Under the pieces are notes generated by a model, which was not told the DNA's origin, searched no databases, and saw only the letters and a program-made list of their open reading frames with translations. Positions 48,666 through 61,096 of a stretch of 64,000 bases of DNA are shown piece by piece (position 1 is the first letter of the stretch; each line of letters begins with the position of its first letter). Position numbers and translations under genes: made by a program. Origin of the DNA: Capsicum annuum (lineage: Eukaryota > Streptophyta > Magnoliopsida > Solanales > Solanaceae); assembly GCF_002878395.1 (NCBI RefSeq), contig NC_061111.1, forward strand, positions 29,045,844 through 29,109,843, given 5' to 3'.

Positions 48666-51202
48666 TGGCCTGCAGCAGCTGAAGTTGCACCAACAAACTT
48701 GGCAATTTGTTAATTCTCCAATTGGACCCTTAGAATTCGTTTGGAATCCTATGAAAGCAAATGAACTATGTTACCCTACAAATTAGACATTCTAGAATCA
48801 ACAGCGCCATCAAAATTTCCATCTGAATTCGTTTCAATTGAATATGGGTCCCTCACCCAAAGGGCTATTTTAACAAAATTTCACCCAATAGCCTAAAATG
48901 AGTAAGAATCATGGGATCCAAATCAAAAGGTCCCCTACCCTAAAGCAACATTTTAGAGCTAACGTATTTGTCAGAATTGGAATCTGTGACTGTTTGACTA
49001 AAGTTTAGGTCTGATACCCAATTCTCAATAGCTAAAACTCTAAAATAGGAAATTGGCTTTAAAAATCAAACAATTTGCCTGGTGAACGATTTATCAGTCC
49101 CAGCAAGTCATAAATGACTTGAGGTAGTTAGGAAAAGCTATAAATGTCAAAAAACACTCTCACTCTCAATATCCTAGGTAGCCTCCTCAAACAGGTGGGG
49201 ATACTGGGCCTCCTCACAATATCTACTACTAAAATGACTTTCGTCCACAAAAGTAAAGGACTAAGATGTACTTAAATGCAGGAATAGGTGGGGATACTAG
49301 GCCCATATCTCACTCGCAATCTCTTAGGTAGCCTCTTCGACTAGAAGGTACCTCCACTAAACCTTAGCCAATGGAATCTCTCAAGAGTGTAACCATCTGA
49401 TATCCCTAGCTAATACAGAGTTGGGCTCCTCAATAAAGGTCAACCTCTCATCCAACTGAACTGAGTCCCAATAAAGCACGGGAGACTCATACAAAATATA
49501 GAAGCGCAACATAGATGCATAAAAGACTTATGAATAACTGAAAACTCTAGGGGCAAGGCTAAATCATAAGCTACCTATCCAACAGTCGTAAGTGGGGCTT
49601 AACTTTAACCTCTTCCCAAAACTCATCACACCTTTCATGGAAGACACGCGAAGGAAAACGTAATCACCCACTCCAAAATTAAGGCTCAAAACCTATAATC
49701 AACATAACTTTTCTACCTACTCTGAGTTGCTCCTAACCTATCTTGAATCACTCGAACCCTTTCCAAACACTCACAAAGCAAGTCGGTGCCACGGGGGCTA
49801 ACCTAATACATCTCAAACCAACCAATGAGAGATTAATAATGCCTACCAAACCATCTCAAATGGTTTTATCATAATACTCAAATGATAGTTATTATTATAA
49901 GCAAACTCCACTAAGGATAAATGTTGCTCTCACTAACCTCCAAAGTCCACGACACACGCTCGAAGTATATACACTAATACCTGAATAGTCCACTCCAACT
50001 AATGGTGAAAAGCAATGCTAAGATCAACATGAGTACCCAACTCTTCCTAAAATATCTGCTAGAATCTAGAAATGATCATTGAGCCCCTATTTGGAATAAT
50101 GGATATGGTACTCTATGAAGGCTAACGGTCTCTTGGATATAAATACAGGCTAACCTCTCGGTACTGAAGGAAATCTAAATAGAAAAGAAATGAGATGACT
50201 TGATCAACTGATCTACGATAACCTAAATATTTCCAGAACCACGAGATATATGAGGAAACCCACTCACAAAGTCTAGAGTAATCTACTCCCACTTTCACTC
50301 AGGAATGGGTAGTCTCTGAAGGAAGCCATCGGGTCTCTGATGCTCAGCCTTAACCTACAAATAACACAAACAATGAGCCAAAAGTTTGGTATATCCTTCT
50401 TCATATCATGCCACTAGTACTGCTACCTTAAATCTCTACATATCTTAGTTGTTCTAGGGTGAATAGAATACCTGAAGCTATAAGCCTCCAGAAGAATAAA
50501 CTAAATCAAGTGTCCAACCCTTGAAACACAAACACAACCATCAAATTTCTATATACTTTATAAATCTAAGCAGACCTACTGGACTCATCCTTCAGCACCT
50601 AATCACAAATACCACAGAGTGTACTATCCTTATACTAATAACTCCAAATCCACTCAAACAAAGTAGACCTAACCTCAACACTGGCAAAAATCAAGTTGGC
50701 TAGGGACTGAATGTCCAAAGCCAACCGCTGATCTGAAACTAAAATAAAGGCCAAGCTACCCATGCTTACCACCTTTATGGAGCAAGGAGTCCGCTACCAC
50801 ATCTACCTTGCCTGAATGATATGGAATAGAAATATCATAGTCCTTCAGCAACTCGATTCATTTACACTATCTCAAATTAATCTCTCTCTAAGTCATGGTG
50901 TACTGAAGACTATGGTCATCAGTATAAATCTCACAACAAACACTATAAAAGTAATACCTTCAAATATTAAGCACAAAAATAATTATCGCAAACTTCAAGT
51001 CATGAGGGGGTAGTTACGTTTATGCACTTTCAGCTGCCTACACTCATATGCAATAACTCGACCCCGCTATATTGGAAAACAATCCAAACCAATGTTAGAT
51101 GCATCACATTAAACAGTAAACTCCTCACCCTCAATTAGAAGATTCAAGATAGAAGTTGAAGTGAGCAAGCCCTTGAGATTCAGAAAGCTCAATTCACATT
51201 TA

Positions 51203-51630
51203 TTTTTTTGGCAATTAAAGATCACTTTATTAATTACCAAGTGAAATATTTACAAAGATAAGGGATGATACAGGCCATCAAACCCTTCTCAGAAACTACA
51301 CAATATCCTGCTAACCAGTTCTACCAACACTATACCTCATAGACTTTTAATATAACCAAAAAGCTTAGGATTAGTTCTAACTCTAATGAATAACATCATT
51401 TTTATGGCTCGAATTATCTCCTCCACTACAGTTATTTATTTCTAGGAAACTCTGTTATTTATTTTCATCCAGAAAGTGTGCACAACAGCTGCCAAGCTTG
51501 CCTTCAAGATGACCCCTCGAGTATGTGCTCCTCTTGTTTGATGCTCTACCTACTCCCACATCTATATCCATTCTCTAGGATATTCACATTCATTGGGCCA
51601 CTAAAATGAAACCTCCTTCCTAGTTGATCT
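51203..51630 (-). mobile_element. 5'-truncated LINE copy, same family as 40-45 kb
   Basis: The reverse complement matches about 45,090-45,470 almost continuously, including GGTATAGTGTTGGTAGAACT, GAGAAGGGTTTGATGGCCTG and TACTTGGTAATTAATAAAGTG. The 3' end carries a short A run (T run on this strand at 51,203). Gypsy homology stops at about 51,195 and resumes at about 51,640. The target duplication is not obvious. Confidence 0.85.
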
Positions 51631-52433
51631 GATCATAGGCACTGCAATATTAGCGAATCCCTCAATGAACCACCTATAGTATCCTGCTAAACCAATGAAA
51701 CTATAACCTTGGTAGGAGAGATAGGTCTATCCCAATCACGAATAGACTTAATCTTTGTCAAATTACCATAATCCCATTCTTAGACACCATGTGCCCTAGA
51801 AATATCACTGACTTTAGGGAGAACTCATACTTTGAGAATTTGTTAAAATCCTATGATCTCTCAAAGTCAGGAGTGCAATCCCCAAATACTGCTCATGCTC
51901 CTCTTACTCCTCGAATACACGAGAATATTATCGATGAAAACAATAATGAAGAAGTCCAAACAAGACCTGAAAATATAGTTCATCAAGTTCATGAATATTG
52001 TTGGGGCATTAGTCAACCCAAAAGACACCACTAGGAATTCGTAATGGATATAGCAAGTGTTGAAGGTTTTACGGATGTCCTTTGATCGAATCCTCAATTA
52101 ATGGTAACTGAATCTCAAGTTTATTTTAGAGAACACTACCATATCCTATAGATTGTCAAATAAATCATTAATCTGAGGCATAGGATACCTATTCTTCACT
52201 GTTAGCTTATTTATATGTATGTTGTCGATATACATAGGCATAGAACCATTATTTTTCTTCATAAATAGAATAAGAGCACCCCAAAATAATACACTCAGCC
52301 TAATGAAACCCTTACCTAGAAGATATTGAAGTTACAAAGTTTACTCTTTAAGCTCGGCAGGAGCCTTAGGGTATGATGCCATAGAAATAGGCCGAGTGCC
52401 TAACTCAAGATTAATATCAAACTCAGTATCATG

Positions 52434-53011
52434 TAGGGGTGTGCATAGGTCAGGTCGGTTCGGTTTATCGATTTTTGATTTTTAAATATGCTAAACCAAT
52501 AAGATATTTTTTTTATCAATTTTTGATTTATCAATTTTTAGTCCTTAACGGTTTGGTTTTCGGTTTAACAGATAAAAAATACTCATAAAATAGAAATAGT
52601 AATAACTAACATGAAAACAAAATTGAATCTTAATTGCAATCAAAAATCCTACATGATGTATTTTAATTTACAAGAAACTTCAAGTTTGGACAAAATGTTG
52701 TTAGGAGAAATTAAGAGTTTGTATAATTGAAATAATAGGCTAGTTAATTTGTAGAAGTTAAAGAGAAATTAAGAGAAATATATAGTAAGTCATATATATA
52801 TACATATATATATATAAGAATATAACATATATTCTTATTGGGTTATCGGTTTACCCAATAACCCGATAAGAAAAAATCAAACCGAACTAATAACCCAATA
52901 ATTTTTCTTATAAAACCATTAAAACCCGTTAACCCAATAATCCAATAACAATAAACCAATAACATTTTTATCAGTTCAGTTTATCGGTCAGTTTGAATTT
53001 GCACACCCCTA
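52434..53011. mobile_element. hAT-type MITE, 578 bp, perfect ends and target duplication
   Basis: Perfect 12-bp inverted ends, TAGGGGTGTGCA and TGCACACCCCTA, flanked by an exact 8-bp duplication, GTATCATG (52,426-52,433 and 53,012-53,019). Subterminal GGTTCGGTTTATCG words repeat in inverted order. It interrupts the gypsy pol between protease and reverse transcriptase. It is younger than the gypsy element and in the same family as the MITE at 28,432. Confidence 0.92.
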
Positions 53012-54299
53012 GTATCATGCTCAAGAGGAAGGCCAGGTAGGTCGGTAGTGAAAATATAAGAAAACTCACGAATTATAGGGAGAGAATCAAGAGAAAGACT
53101 CTATGCACTAATATCACGAACATAAGTAAGATAAGAAATTATCCCCATCAGTGCACGACTAAAAGAACCCTGCTACACAATTGGGGTTATGTCAAGCATG
53201 ACTAAGGTAACGGTCTTCGCCAAAATAATATGAGACCGAATGATAGGGGATAACCAATCCATACCCAGAATGACATCAAAGTCTACCATATATAGCATAA
53301 TAAGGTTAGCTTAAGTATCAATCTGTCAAATAGTCAGAACACATGATCTATAAATCTGATCCACTACTAAGGAATCACCCACGAGAGTAGCTATACACAA
53401 TGACATAGATTAAGGCTCCCGTGACAACTCTAACCGCGTTGTATAATAAGTATAAACATATGAATAAGTGGATCACAAATCAAATCAAATAGTAGCTAGC
53501 TAGCGGCATGATGAAATCATACTTGTAATAACACCATCCAAAGACCCCACCTCTAGTCTACAAGTACAATATATAAATGTTCCCATCTGTCTCTAGATTG
53601 GGTACTTTACCGGCCACCTATCCTACCTGTACAAGGACCTCATGTAGAACCCTAGGCACCATACCTGTCACCCTAAGCACTATCTCTAGTTGAAGGTAGC
53701 ACTGAACATGTCTACTTGATCTGAAGGTAGCACTAAACAGGTCACCCATAAGAAATCTTAAGTGCTACCTGAACAAGCCTACTTGATCGACCCTAGTGCT
53801 GATAAAATTGACATCAGGGGTACATTCCATAAAATCCTTCATCTTTGAACTTTGAACCACTATGGATCCCACTAAAACTACTCTGGTGATGCAGCCTCTT
53901 ATCGCTTTCACATTAGGCCTTGTGATCGAGCTCTTCTATTGTGTAAGCATGATTAACAATCTTAGTAGAAGACTTTTCTAAAGTCACTAAACCCTAAGTA
54001 ACCCTGAAAAGTGGTAATCTCAACCCTTTAACAAAACAGTAAATCCTCTCATACTCGAAAATAGAAATTGAGTCTTGATCCAAGTGACCAGACTCATCCC
54101 TCATATGGTCTCTCAAGCAATATGGTATAAATCTCTTCAAAAAGGCCAAAAAATTGAGTCTAAATCATAGCAGGCAAACGCCAAGGACTACAACTAGCAA
54201 GCGACCTCCACCAATCCCTATTTAAATTTATCAACAATAGGTGGTATAAACAATCCATGAGACTCAAAGGATCCAAGATTAAGTAACTTCTCCTGGAAA

Positions 54300-57240
54300 T
54301 AAAATTTTATGCTATTACTGCATCAATCAACATTGTCCTAAAAATATCTACCAACATTCTGTTCTTCCTCTATACAACACCATTTTGCTGAGGTGTACTA
54401 AAAGCTGAAAAGTTATAATTAATTTTAAGCTCATTGTAGAACTGGGGGAACTTTGCATTTTTAAATTATGTGCCATGGTCTGACTTGATCCCAACAATCT
54501 TTTTATTTTATTTCACTTGCACTTGTTTTGCAAAAGCTTCAAACACTGGGAAGGTCTCTTCTTTAGATCTCAAGATTAATATCGAGGTGAATCTGGAATA
54601 ATCATTAACTATAACCAATGTATACTTCTTTTCCCCTCTACTTGCAACTTTTACAGGCCCACTTAAGTCCATATAGAGGAGTCGAAGGGGTCTGGAGATA
54701 TTCACTTACTTCTTTGGCTTGAAAGAGGACTTGGTCCACTTACCATTTACATAGGCTTCACACACTTTGGAGCAAGCAAACTTTATCTTTAGCACTCCTC
54801 AAACCAGGTCCTTGCTGACCAATTTGTTTAAAAAGGAACAACTCACATGACCCAATTGTTAGTATCACAATTCAGCAGCATCATCCAAAACCCTGAGACA
54901 AGTGAGATTCCTAGTGTTACAGGATCCTAGGTCAGCAATATACATATTCTTATTTCTCCAGGCTATGAGAATAACTTCACCATCCTTGAGTCTTGCAACC
55001 ATACACTTGTCTAACATGAATTTCACTTTATTTCCCTTGTCACAAATATATGATACACCCAACAAGCTAAATTTGATACCATCCACATAATGAACATCAC
55101 CAATCGCATGGCTCAAAGTATTCCAAACTTTTCCAATACTTACAATGTATTATTTATTTCCATCACCAAAGGACTCACTGCCTCCTTCATGGGATTTGAG
55201 CGAGAGAAAGTCTCCAATTCTTTCATACATGTATTTAGAACATCCACTGTCAATGTATTAGTGGTGGTTGCTTCCTCTTGATCTATTCGCCAGACATAAT
55301 CATTTGTTAGTTTTGGGAACCCACTGCAACTTGAGTTCCTAGTAAGAAGATAAATGAAAGATCAATTTTTTCTTGGTCCAGGCAGGTAGACCAACATTAA
55401 CTTTCATTGATTCAGAAAGTATTCTAAATTTTTTTTATAGAATCCATTCTTCGGGGGCATGAGTCTTTTAGATGTCTATTTTCGCTACAATGAGTTCACA
55501 GAAGATTGTTCTTTACAAAAACATATTTACTACATAGGTTATAAAGTGCACTTGTAATCTGGAAGCCAAAACCCCTTCCGTTGTTAAACTTTTGAGTTCT
55601 AAGACTTGTTAGAACTTAAGAGGAGGTTTTCTATTTGGGATCCCTCTCAATCTCAACTTCAATACGAACCAGATCCCTCTCAAGTTTAGAGTTCCTCTCC
55701 GTAGATGCAGTTAAGTCAATATTAAACTTGGCCAACTTCTCCTCCAATTCAGATTGAATTTGTTACCTTTACTCTTTTATTTTTGACGATACTTAGGTAT
55801 TTCATTAAGTTTTTTATTTAACAGATCATTCCAAAAAGAAAAGGATTGACAACTTTCTTGAAGTTAGACATTTGTTCAATTAACTCCACATTTTCTATTT
55901 CAGGTTCATCAATCTTTTTATTTAATAAATCCTTAACTTTTATGATCTCACACATAGAATCTTTCAACACAACAACAAGAGATCTTAATTCCTTTAGAGA
56001 GTAATCTTCAAGATTTTCTTTAATGTCAAGAATGGTTACCTTTGCATCTTCATCATCATCAGACTTGGCCACCAGTGCAAAAACGGAATCATAAATTTGA
56101 ACGTCATCTTCCACTACAATTATGGAAACGTCTTATTTCTTCTCTGATTAATCAAAATCACTAGAAGAATCTCCCAAAACAGAAAGAACTTGCTTCACAG
56201 CTTTGTCAGGAGCAAATCTTCTGCTATTTCTGTCTAGGACTCGGTCCTTTTTATTTTCTATATCTCTAGCATTTTTGACATATTTCTTATTTTCCACTTT
56301 GTGAAGAGGGTAGTCTTTGATGAAATGACCCAGCTTGCCAACTTGAGACCTATGTCATTTGCCTTGCTATCCCTGTTGTATCTTCTTGATTCTCCCCTTC
56401 TAGGAAGTGCAACTAGTTTTTCTTATAATCTTGAGAAATCTCTTGACGATATAGGTTGTTTCCTTATCATCAGCACTAATTTTTCTTTTATTGATTTCAG
56501 CACCAGATTCTTTTTTTTGCTCACCTTTAGATTTGTTATGTTGTTTGTTAAGCTTATAGGTCTTGAGATTCCCTATCAACTCATCCATAGTTAGGGTATT
56601 TAGATCTTTTGCTTCAATTATTGTGTTTATCTTGCTTTCCTAAGACTTAGGTAATTTGTTGAGAACTTTGTAAACCTGTTTGGTGGGTCGAAAGTCCTAA
56701 CCCAAGAAATGAAATTCATTTGTGATAGTAGTGAACCTGGTGTGCATCTCTTGAATATTCTCACCTTTCTTCATGTTGAAAGCTTCATATTATGTAGTCA
56801 GCATATCTACCTTTGAATCATTCACTTGACTAGTTCACTCATGAGCAGTTTGAATGCAATCCCAAATTTCCTTGACAGTCTCATAAATTGAGATTCTGTT
56901 ATATTCATTAGGACCAATCCACACATAAGGAGCTTCTTAGACTTATAAGTTATCTTTATTATGTTCCTGTCAGTATCATCATGCTCCTTTCTTGTCTTAG
57001 GAACATTTGATGTAACCTTACCAACTTTCACAAACTTTGTGGGAACAAAAAGACTATCTTCAATAACATCCCACAACTCACAGTCTTCAGCCATGATGAA
57101 TTCGTGCATACGCATTTTTCATTATCCATAATATTGTCTATTAAATTTGGGTGGTCTAGTAGTTCCTCGACCCTCTTTGAGATTTGGAGGTACAACCATA
57201 TTAGAATATCATTCTCAGGTGTTAATCTTTTAGGAAGAAC
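54300..57240 (-). pseudogene. Copia gag and integrase, broken
   Basis: Minus-strand blocks: gag N-part FIMAEDCELWDVIEDSLFVP near 57,090; gag C-part MDELIGNLKTYKLNKQHNKS near 56,580; a degenerate zinc-knuckle region near 56,320; an acidic and coiled-coil segment at 55,818-56,114 (VFALVAKSDDDEDAKV); gag-pre-integrase HYVDGIKFSLLGVSYICDKG near 55,090; LGHVSCSFLNKLVSKDLV near 54,830; and integrase core LLYMDLSGPVKVASRGEKKY near 54,680 with IVNDYSRFT near 54,610. Stops and frame changes lie between most blocks. The order is that of copia polyproteins. Confidence 0.8.
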
Positions 57241-57242
57241 CC

Positions 57243-57252
57243 GCTCTGATAC
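57243..57252 (-). other. Primer-binding site, initiator-tRNA-Met type
   Basis: The minus strand reads GTATCAGAGCGGG immediately inside the LTR, against the usual copia primer site TGGTATCAGAGC. It is the expected site for priming by initiator tRNA-Met, and it fixes the LTR boundary. Confidence 0.7.
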
Positions 57253-58069
57253 TGAACAAAGAACTACACAAATAGACCACCACCTTTGGAACTTGGTCCC
57301 AATTATTGTATACAGTGATAAATAAGATTGAAAAATAAATATAAAAAGAACAATGCACAACATAATCTTTTACGTGGAAACTCCTTGCTAAAGGGAGAAA
57401 AGTTATGACCCACCTCGTAGGATTTTCAACCACTTCACTAAGTTTAAGCAACCTTGAATACAGAATCCATGGTTTAAGGATTAAACTCTTAACCCTTCCT
57501 CAACTTGGAATAACTTTATTGCACTAACTGACACAGCTAACTCTTTAGCTGAATCGGTAATTAAGCTAACTCTAGCTTTTATGTCAACTAACTCTAGTTG
57601 ACACTTTCAACGATAAGAATTCACTAAGAAAGAACCTACTAATAATGAAGTAGATCATTAAGCAACGTTTACAATCACAACATAAAGACTCAAATGCAAC
57701 AAGAGCTTGAGACACAAAATTTGGCTGAGCAGGTCCCTATTGCAAGTAATGCTTTGAATCTGATAACTTCAAGAGAGATTTGATGTTATTGGAATATGAA
57801 AGCTTAGATTTTATTGTAGTGATATGTTGCATATATAAGAGACAAGAAAATCTAGGACGTTTCGAGTTGGCTGGGGAAAAAATGTGTTGCAACTTTGCCA
57901 CCAACTTTCTTCCAAAAGTGTACTTTTTCAGCTATAATGCTGACTGAGTGAAAGAGACGTGAACGCGATCAACCTGGTCCCTAAGCAGATGGAGTTTTGT
58001 CATAAAAAGATCTATATGACCAGGTTCCAAGTTGATAGTTTCTCAATCATCAAAACTAAGGACTTAACA
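57253..58069 (-). repeat. 5' LTR of the second copia element, 817 bp
   Basis: On the minus strand it starts TGTTAAGTCCTTAGTTTTGA and ends TTTGTTCA at the primer-binding site. The termini TGTTAA and TTCA/TGAACA fit. The outside bases CCTTC on the right would be the target duplication, but the partner is lost. Confidence 0.75.
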
Positions 58070-58568
58070 CCTTCACATGATCTGTTTAATTGATTGTTTA
58101 AAATATTTTTCCCTTGCTTAATTTGTGTGGTGATTTTTGGATTTAGAGCGTCAAACTGACTTATTTTTAGTTACCTTAAATTTTTCATATGCCTTTTTAA
58201 TACTCTCTCACGTCTCAATTTATTTGATTTAGTACCTATATATTTGGACATTTAAAGGATATTTTCTTGGATTCATATTGACTTTTTCAAATATTTTCTG
58301 AATATTTTAAATTGTTAATTATTTGATTTATAATATGTATTTTCTAAATATGTAAGTTTTATTTTAAAAAATTAAACATTCCATGTTTGAATTCACATCA
58401 TACATTAGTTAATTTTCCTTCGTCATACTCTGAATCAAGCCAAAGCAAACTAAATAGCTGAGGAAATATATTAGTAAATTTTATTTTAAAAAATTTGAAG
58501 CTTTTTATAAAGAGAGACCTACTTTTCTTTATAACCTGTTTCAAAAAGACTGACCTCTTTTTTTTTTT

Positions 58569-58876
58569 GAGATAAGCATCTAATACCCCCTGAACTATGA
58601 CCAAAGTTGTTACAACACACTCTAACTGCACGAGGATCCTATTACCCCTCCCCCCGACTCAATTTTAGCATATTTTTGTCATTCTTTTGTGTTGATGTCA
58701 CACCTTGTGTGAAGTTAAACACTCAAAGCACGTGAAGGGTTCTCATGTGCCACGTTAGCTAAAAAGGTTGACAAAAATACGCTAAAATTTAGTTCGGGAG
58801 TAATAGGACTCCTATGAAGTTAGGGTACGTCGTAGAAAATCTGGTCATATTTAGGAGGGTACTCGATGCTTATCTC
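58569..58876. mobile_element. Foldback MITE, about 308 bp
   Basis: GAGATAAGCATC at the left and GATGCTTATCTC at the right are perfect inverted ends. The similarity continues inward for well over 100 bases (for example ATTTTAGCATATTTTTGTCA against ACAAAAATACGCTAAAATTT), so the whole element folds into one long hairpin. T-rich tracts flank both sides, which hides the target duplication. Confidence 0.75.
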
Positions 58877-58924
58877 TTCTTTTTTTTGATAATATTTTAA
58901 TCTTAACTTTCCACATGACATATT

Positions 58925-59660
58925 TAGTAGGTCTTTGGCCATTAAAACTAAAAGAATTTGGAGTTAAAGTTGAAATTAGAGTTAAAGTTGGAATTGAAAT
59001 TGTGTTTGACAATGTCTTTTTGAAAATTTTATTTAGACTTTTGGAAAGACTTTTTAAAATATAATTTTATATCCCAAAATTTTTAAAACTATCAAAATCA
59101 CCCAACTTAACTAACTTTCCTACAAGATACAACCAATTGTGAGAGAAGACAATAATGTTATCTTTGTTGTTAGTTTTGCATAAAGAGTCGCAAGAATAGG
59201 TGGATTAAGGTTTCATTGTATCATGAGGAGATTTTGAGGAAGAAGAAAAAAATTGAAATTGCCATCAATTTTGAGGTCTTTTATCAATGGAAGTAGGAAG
59301 AAGTGGGCAATGTGGTAGCTAGACATTTAACTCCAGTTGTTGGTTGAAATTAATAGCGTGTTTTGGTAAAAATAAAAAAGATGGGGTCATTTTGTAATAA
59401 TAAAGTTAGACATTTAACTCCGGTTATTGGTTGAAATTAATAGGGTGTTTTTGTTAAAATAAAATAATGGAGTTATTTGTAACAATAAATAAAGTTGAAA
59501 TTGAAGTTGGAAAAAGGTGAAATTACCAAAATAATTTGGAATTGAATTTGGAATTCTCATTGCCAAATACCTCAATTTCCACTAAAGTGAAATAATTTTT
59601 TGAAAAAAAGTGAAATTTTCTTTTGACTAAACAGATTCTTCAGACCATAAGATTAAAGAA
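58925..59660. repeat. AT-rich MITE-like sequence with 87-bp internal duplication
   Basis: AGACATTTAACTCC followed by AGTTGTTGGTTGAAATTAAT starts at 59,321 and again at 59,408. GGTCTTTGGCCATT at about 58,931 and AGATTCTTCAGACC at about 59,634 may be weak inverted ends. No coding capacity. Confidence 0.4.
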
Positions 59661-59825
59661 TATTTTGATATTTGACATAACTTTAATTTAAGACTCAAAA
59701 TTTTAAAGTTTTCTTTATTCTCTTAGACTCCGTGTAAAATCAAACTAAGTCGGTAAGGAGACGTGTTGGATTGGAATCTGTTTTCCATTTTCCTTCAGTT
59801 TTTGCTTAGATGTATGATATTTTTT

Positions 59826-59900
59826 GGGTGATTAAATGTCACATTTTATTAATTACCAAATAGACATTACAAATCAGAGCAAACTAGTCTGCTCATCCGC
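59826..59900 (-). mobile_element. Possible very short LINE 3' end
   Basis: On the minus strand ATTTGGTAATTAATAAAATG resembles the 3' end of the LINE at 45,440-45,470 (ACTTGGTAATTAATAAAGTG). The similarity is limited to about 30 bases, so chance or an unrelated AT-rich match is possible. Confidence 0.3.
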
Positions 59901-61096
59901 TTACTCTTATTCTCCATATATACTCGGTCCCAAGTCCCAACCTCAAAGCTTTTAGAGTAAAAAAATTCCAAAAATTGGATGAATCCAATTTCCATGTGAA
60001 TTTTGGGGACCTTAGGTTTTACGGCCCCCTCTTTTTTGGATTTACTTTTTGGATTTTATTTTTTAAAAAACCCCAATCTACTACAGTCCACATGCATACA
60101 TGTTCAAAGACCTTACATTATCCCTTAATCTAGTGTGATTAAGAATTAGTGATTATCGTCCTTTCAAAATGCTTCAGTTCAGATATTAAGAATGGATAAA
60201 ACATAAAACACTTTTAAACTATAACTATTGTCAGTTACATGCTTCCTGAAAACTCAACCCTCATTTGATGATTTGATCATAAATTTTGATGTTAAAATTT
60301 GAAAATATGAGTTTTGAAGTTGTGATATAAATTTGACATTTAAAATTGAGTTTGAACATGTATTTTATCTAAAAATAATTTTAAAGTTTTGCGAGTGAAA
60401 GTCCCAAGACCCTAAAAACTAATTTGAGTAAGGTTTTATCAAGCTGGTAAAAACTTGCGAGAGTTTACAAAATAGACACTTTCAAAACTTATTTTGCATT
60501 TAGACACAAGTTTTGAAAAATTAGGTGTTTAGACACTAACATAACATCATTTCTTACATACAAATCTAGCACATAAGTTTTAAACTTTACACTTTAGTCC
60601 CCTACCTCATCCATTTAATATTTAATATTTTTCATCATTTTTTATATTTCCACCATTTTTTCATATTTCCCTATTTTAATTAAAAAAAATTGTCCAAGAA
60701 GCGACCAATAGGAGCTCCCTTTTTCACCAATAATTTCCGATTCCGGCCACTTTTCCAACGAAAAGTTGCTCATCACAACTGAAAATCTCCATTCTTGATC
60801 ATTGCCTCCATTGTTGTTCCATCCTTTTTGAAAAAAATGCAAAAAATATTTTTTTCACCATTTTTACTAGCTTGAAAAGCTTTTCAAATTCACTCAATAC
60901 CTCGTCATTAGATATATTTCAATAGTTTAGAAGTCCTACACATACATATGTCCATCCCAGAGCTAGGAGGGCATCTGTTATATCCAAAATCAGTCCATTC
61001 ACGTCTTTGTACGGACGTTTTCATACCAGTGACCGACCAGTCATCGATCAACTATAGACCGATACCTTAATCTATTATCGATTAGTGTGGTCTATT
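59901..61096. other. No gene seen
   Basis: AT-rich, with short open frames only. A minus-strand frame of 66 codons at 60,642-60,842 has no known motif. The part 60,960-61,090 may be leader sequence of the Mutator-like fragment that follows. Confidence 0.35.

Larger units (their letters stand above)
48662..54245 (-). mobile_element. Degraded chromovirus-type Ty3/gypsy element
   Basis: On the minus strand, from right to left: gag remnants (to 54,245), protease end, reverse transcriptase, RNase H, integrase, chromodomain-like end, then part of the 3' LTR (48,662 to about 49,150). The LTR part is similar to 26,570-27,000. The element is split by a truncated LINE (51,203-51,630) and by a hAT MITE (52,434-53,011). 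Its right side meets a copia element at about 54,250-54,300, so the 5' LTR is gone. Stops are dense throughout. Confidence 0.8.
49160..54245 (-). pseudogene. Chromovirus gag-pol, heavily decayed
   Basis: Recognisable minus-strand blocks: protease end VDFDVILGMDWLSPI near 53,270; reverse transcriptase [20 protein letters not shown] near 52,030 with the catalytic block now FIDNILVYS near 51,920 (usual FIDD); SFIGLAGYYRWFIEGFANIA near 51,680; RNase H with CDASNIGLDCF near 51,110 and RQLKVHKRNYPL near 51,030; integrase region with QRPDG-like and VGVDYSRLCEWV near 50,300; C-terminal segment with VIHKSFMHLC near 49,530; and PVEEAT near 49,335, which suits the chromodomain end of Tekay/Del-type elements. 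Nearly every block has stops or shifts. A 148-bp segment is duplicated at 49,161 and 49,309. Confidence 0.75.
54300..58069 (-). mobile_element. Ty1/copia retrotransposon, 5' part only
   Basis: On the minus strand: 5' LTR (57,253-58,069), primer-binding site, gag (about 55,800-57,115), gag-pre-integrase (54,865-55,116) and integrase (54,508-54,705), ending near 54,300. Reverse transcriptase, RNase H and the 3' LTR are missing. The break lies close to the start of the degraded gypsy element. It is a different copia family from the one at 31-34 kb, since the LTR sequences differ. Confidence 0.8.

Noticed and set aside
48349..48713. Overlapping open frames on both strands rich in Tyr, Ile, His and Cys
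   Set aside because: They are translations of the TATG/CATA/CA microsatellite.
58201..58545. Stowaway-like element starting TACTCTCTCACGTCTC
   Set aside because: The left end is suggestive, but I found no matching right end.
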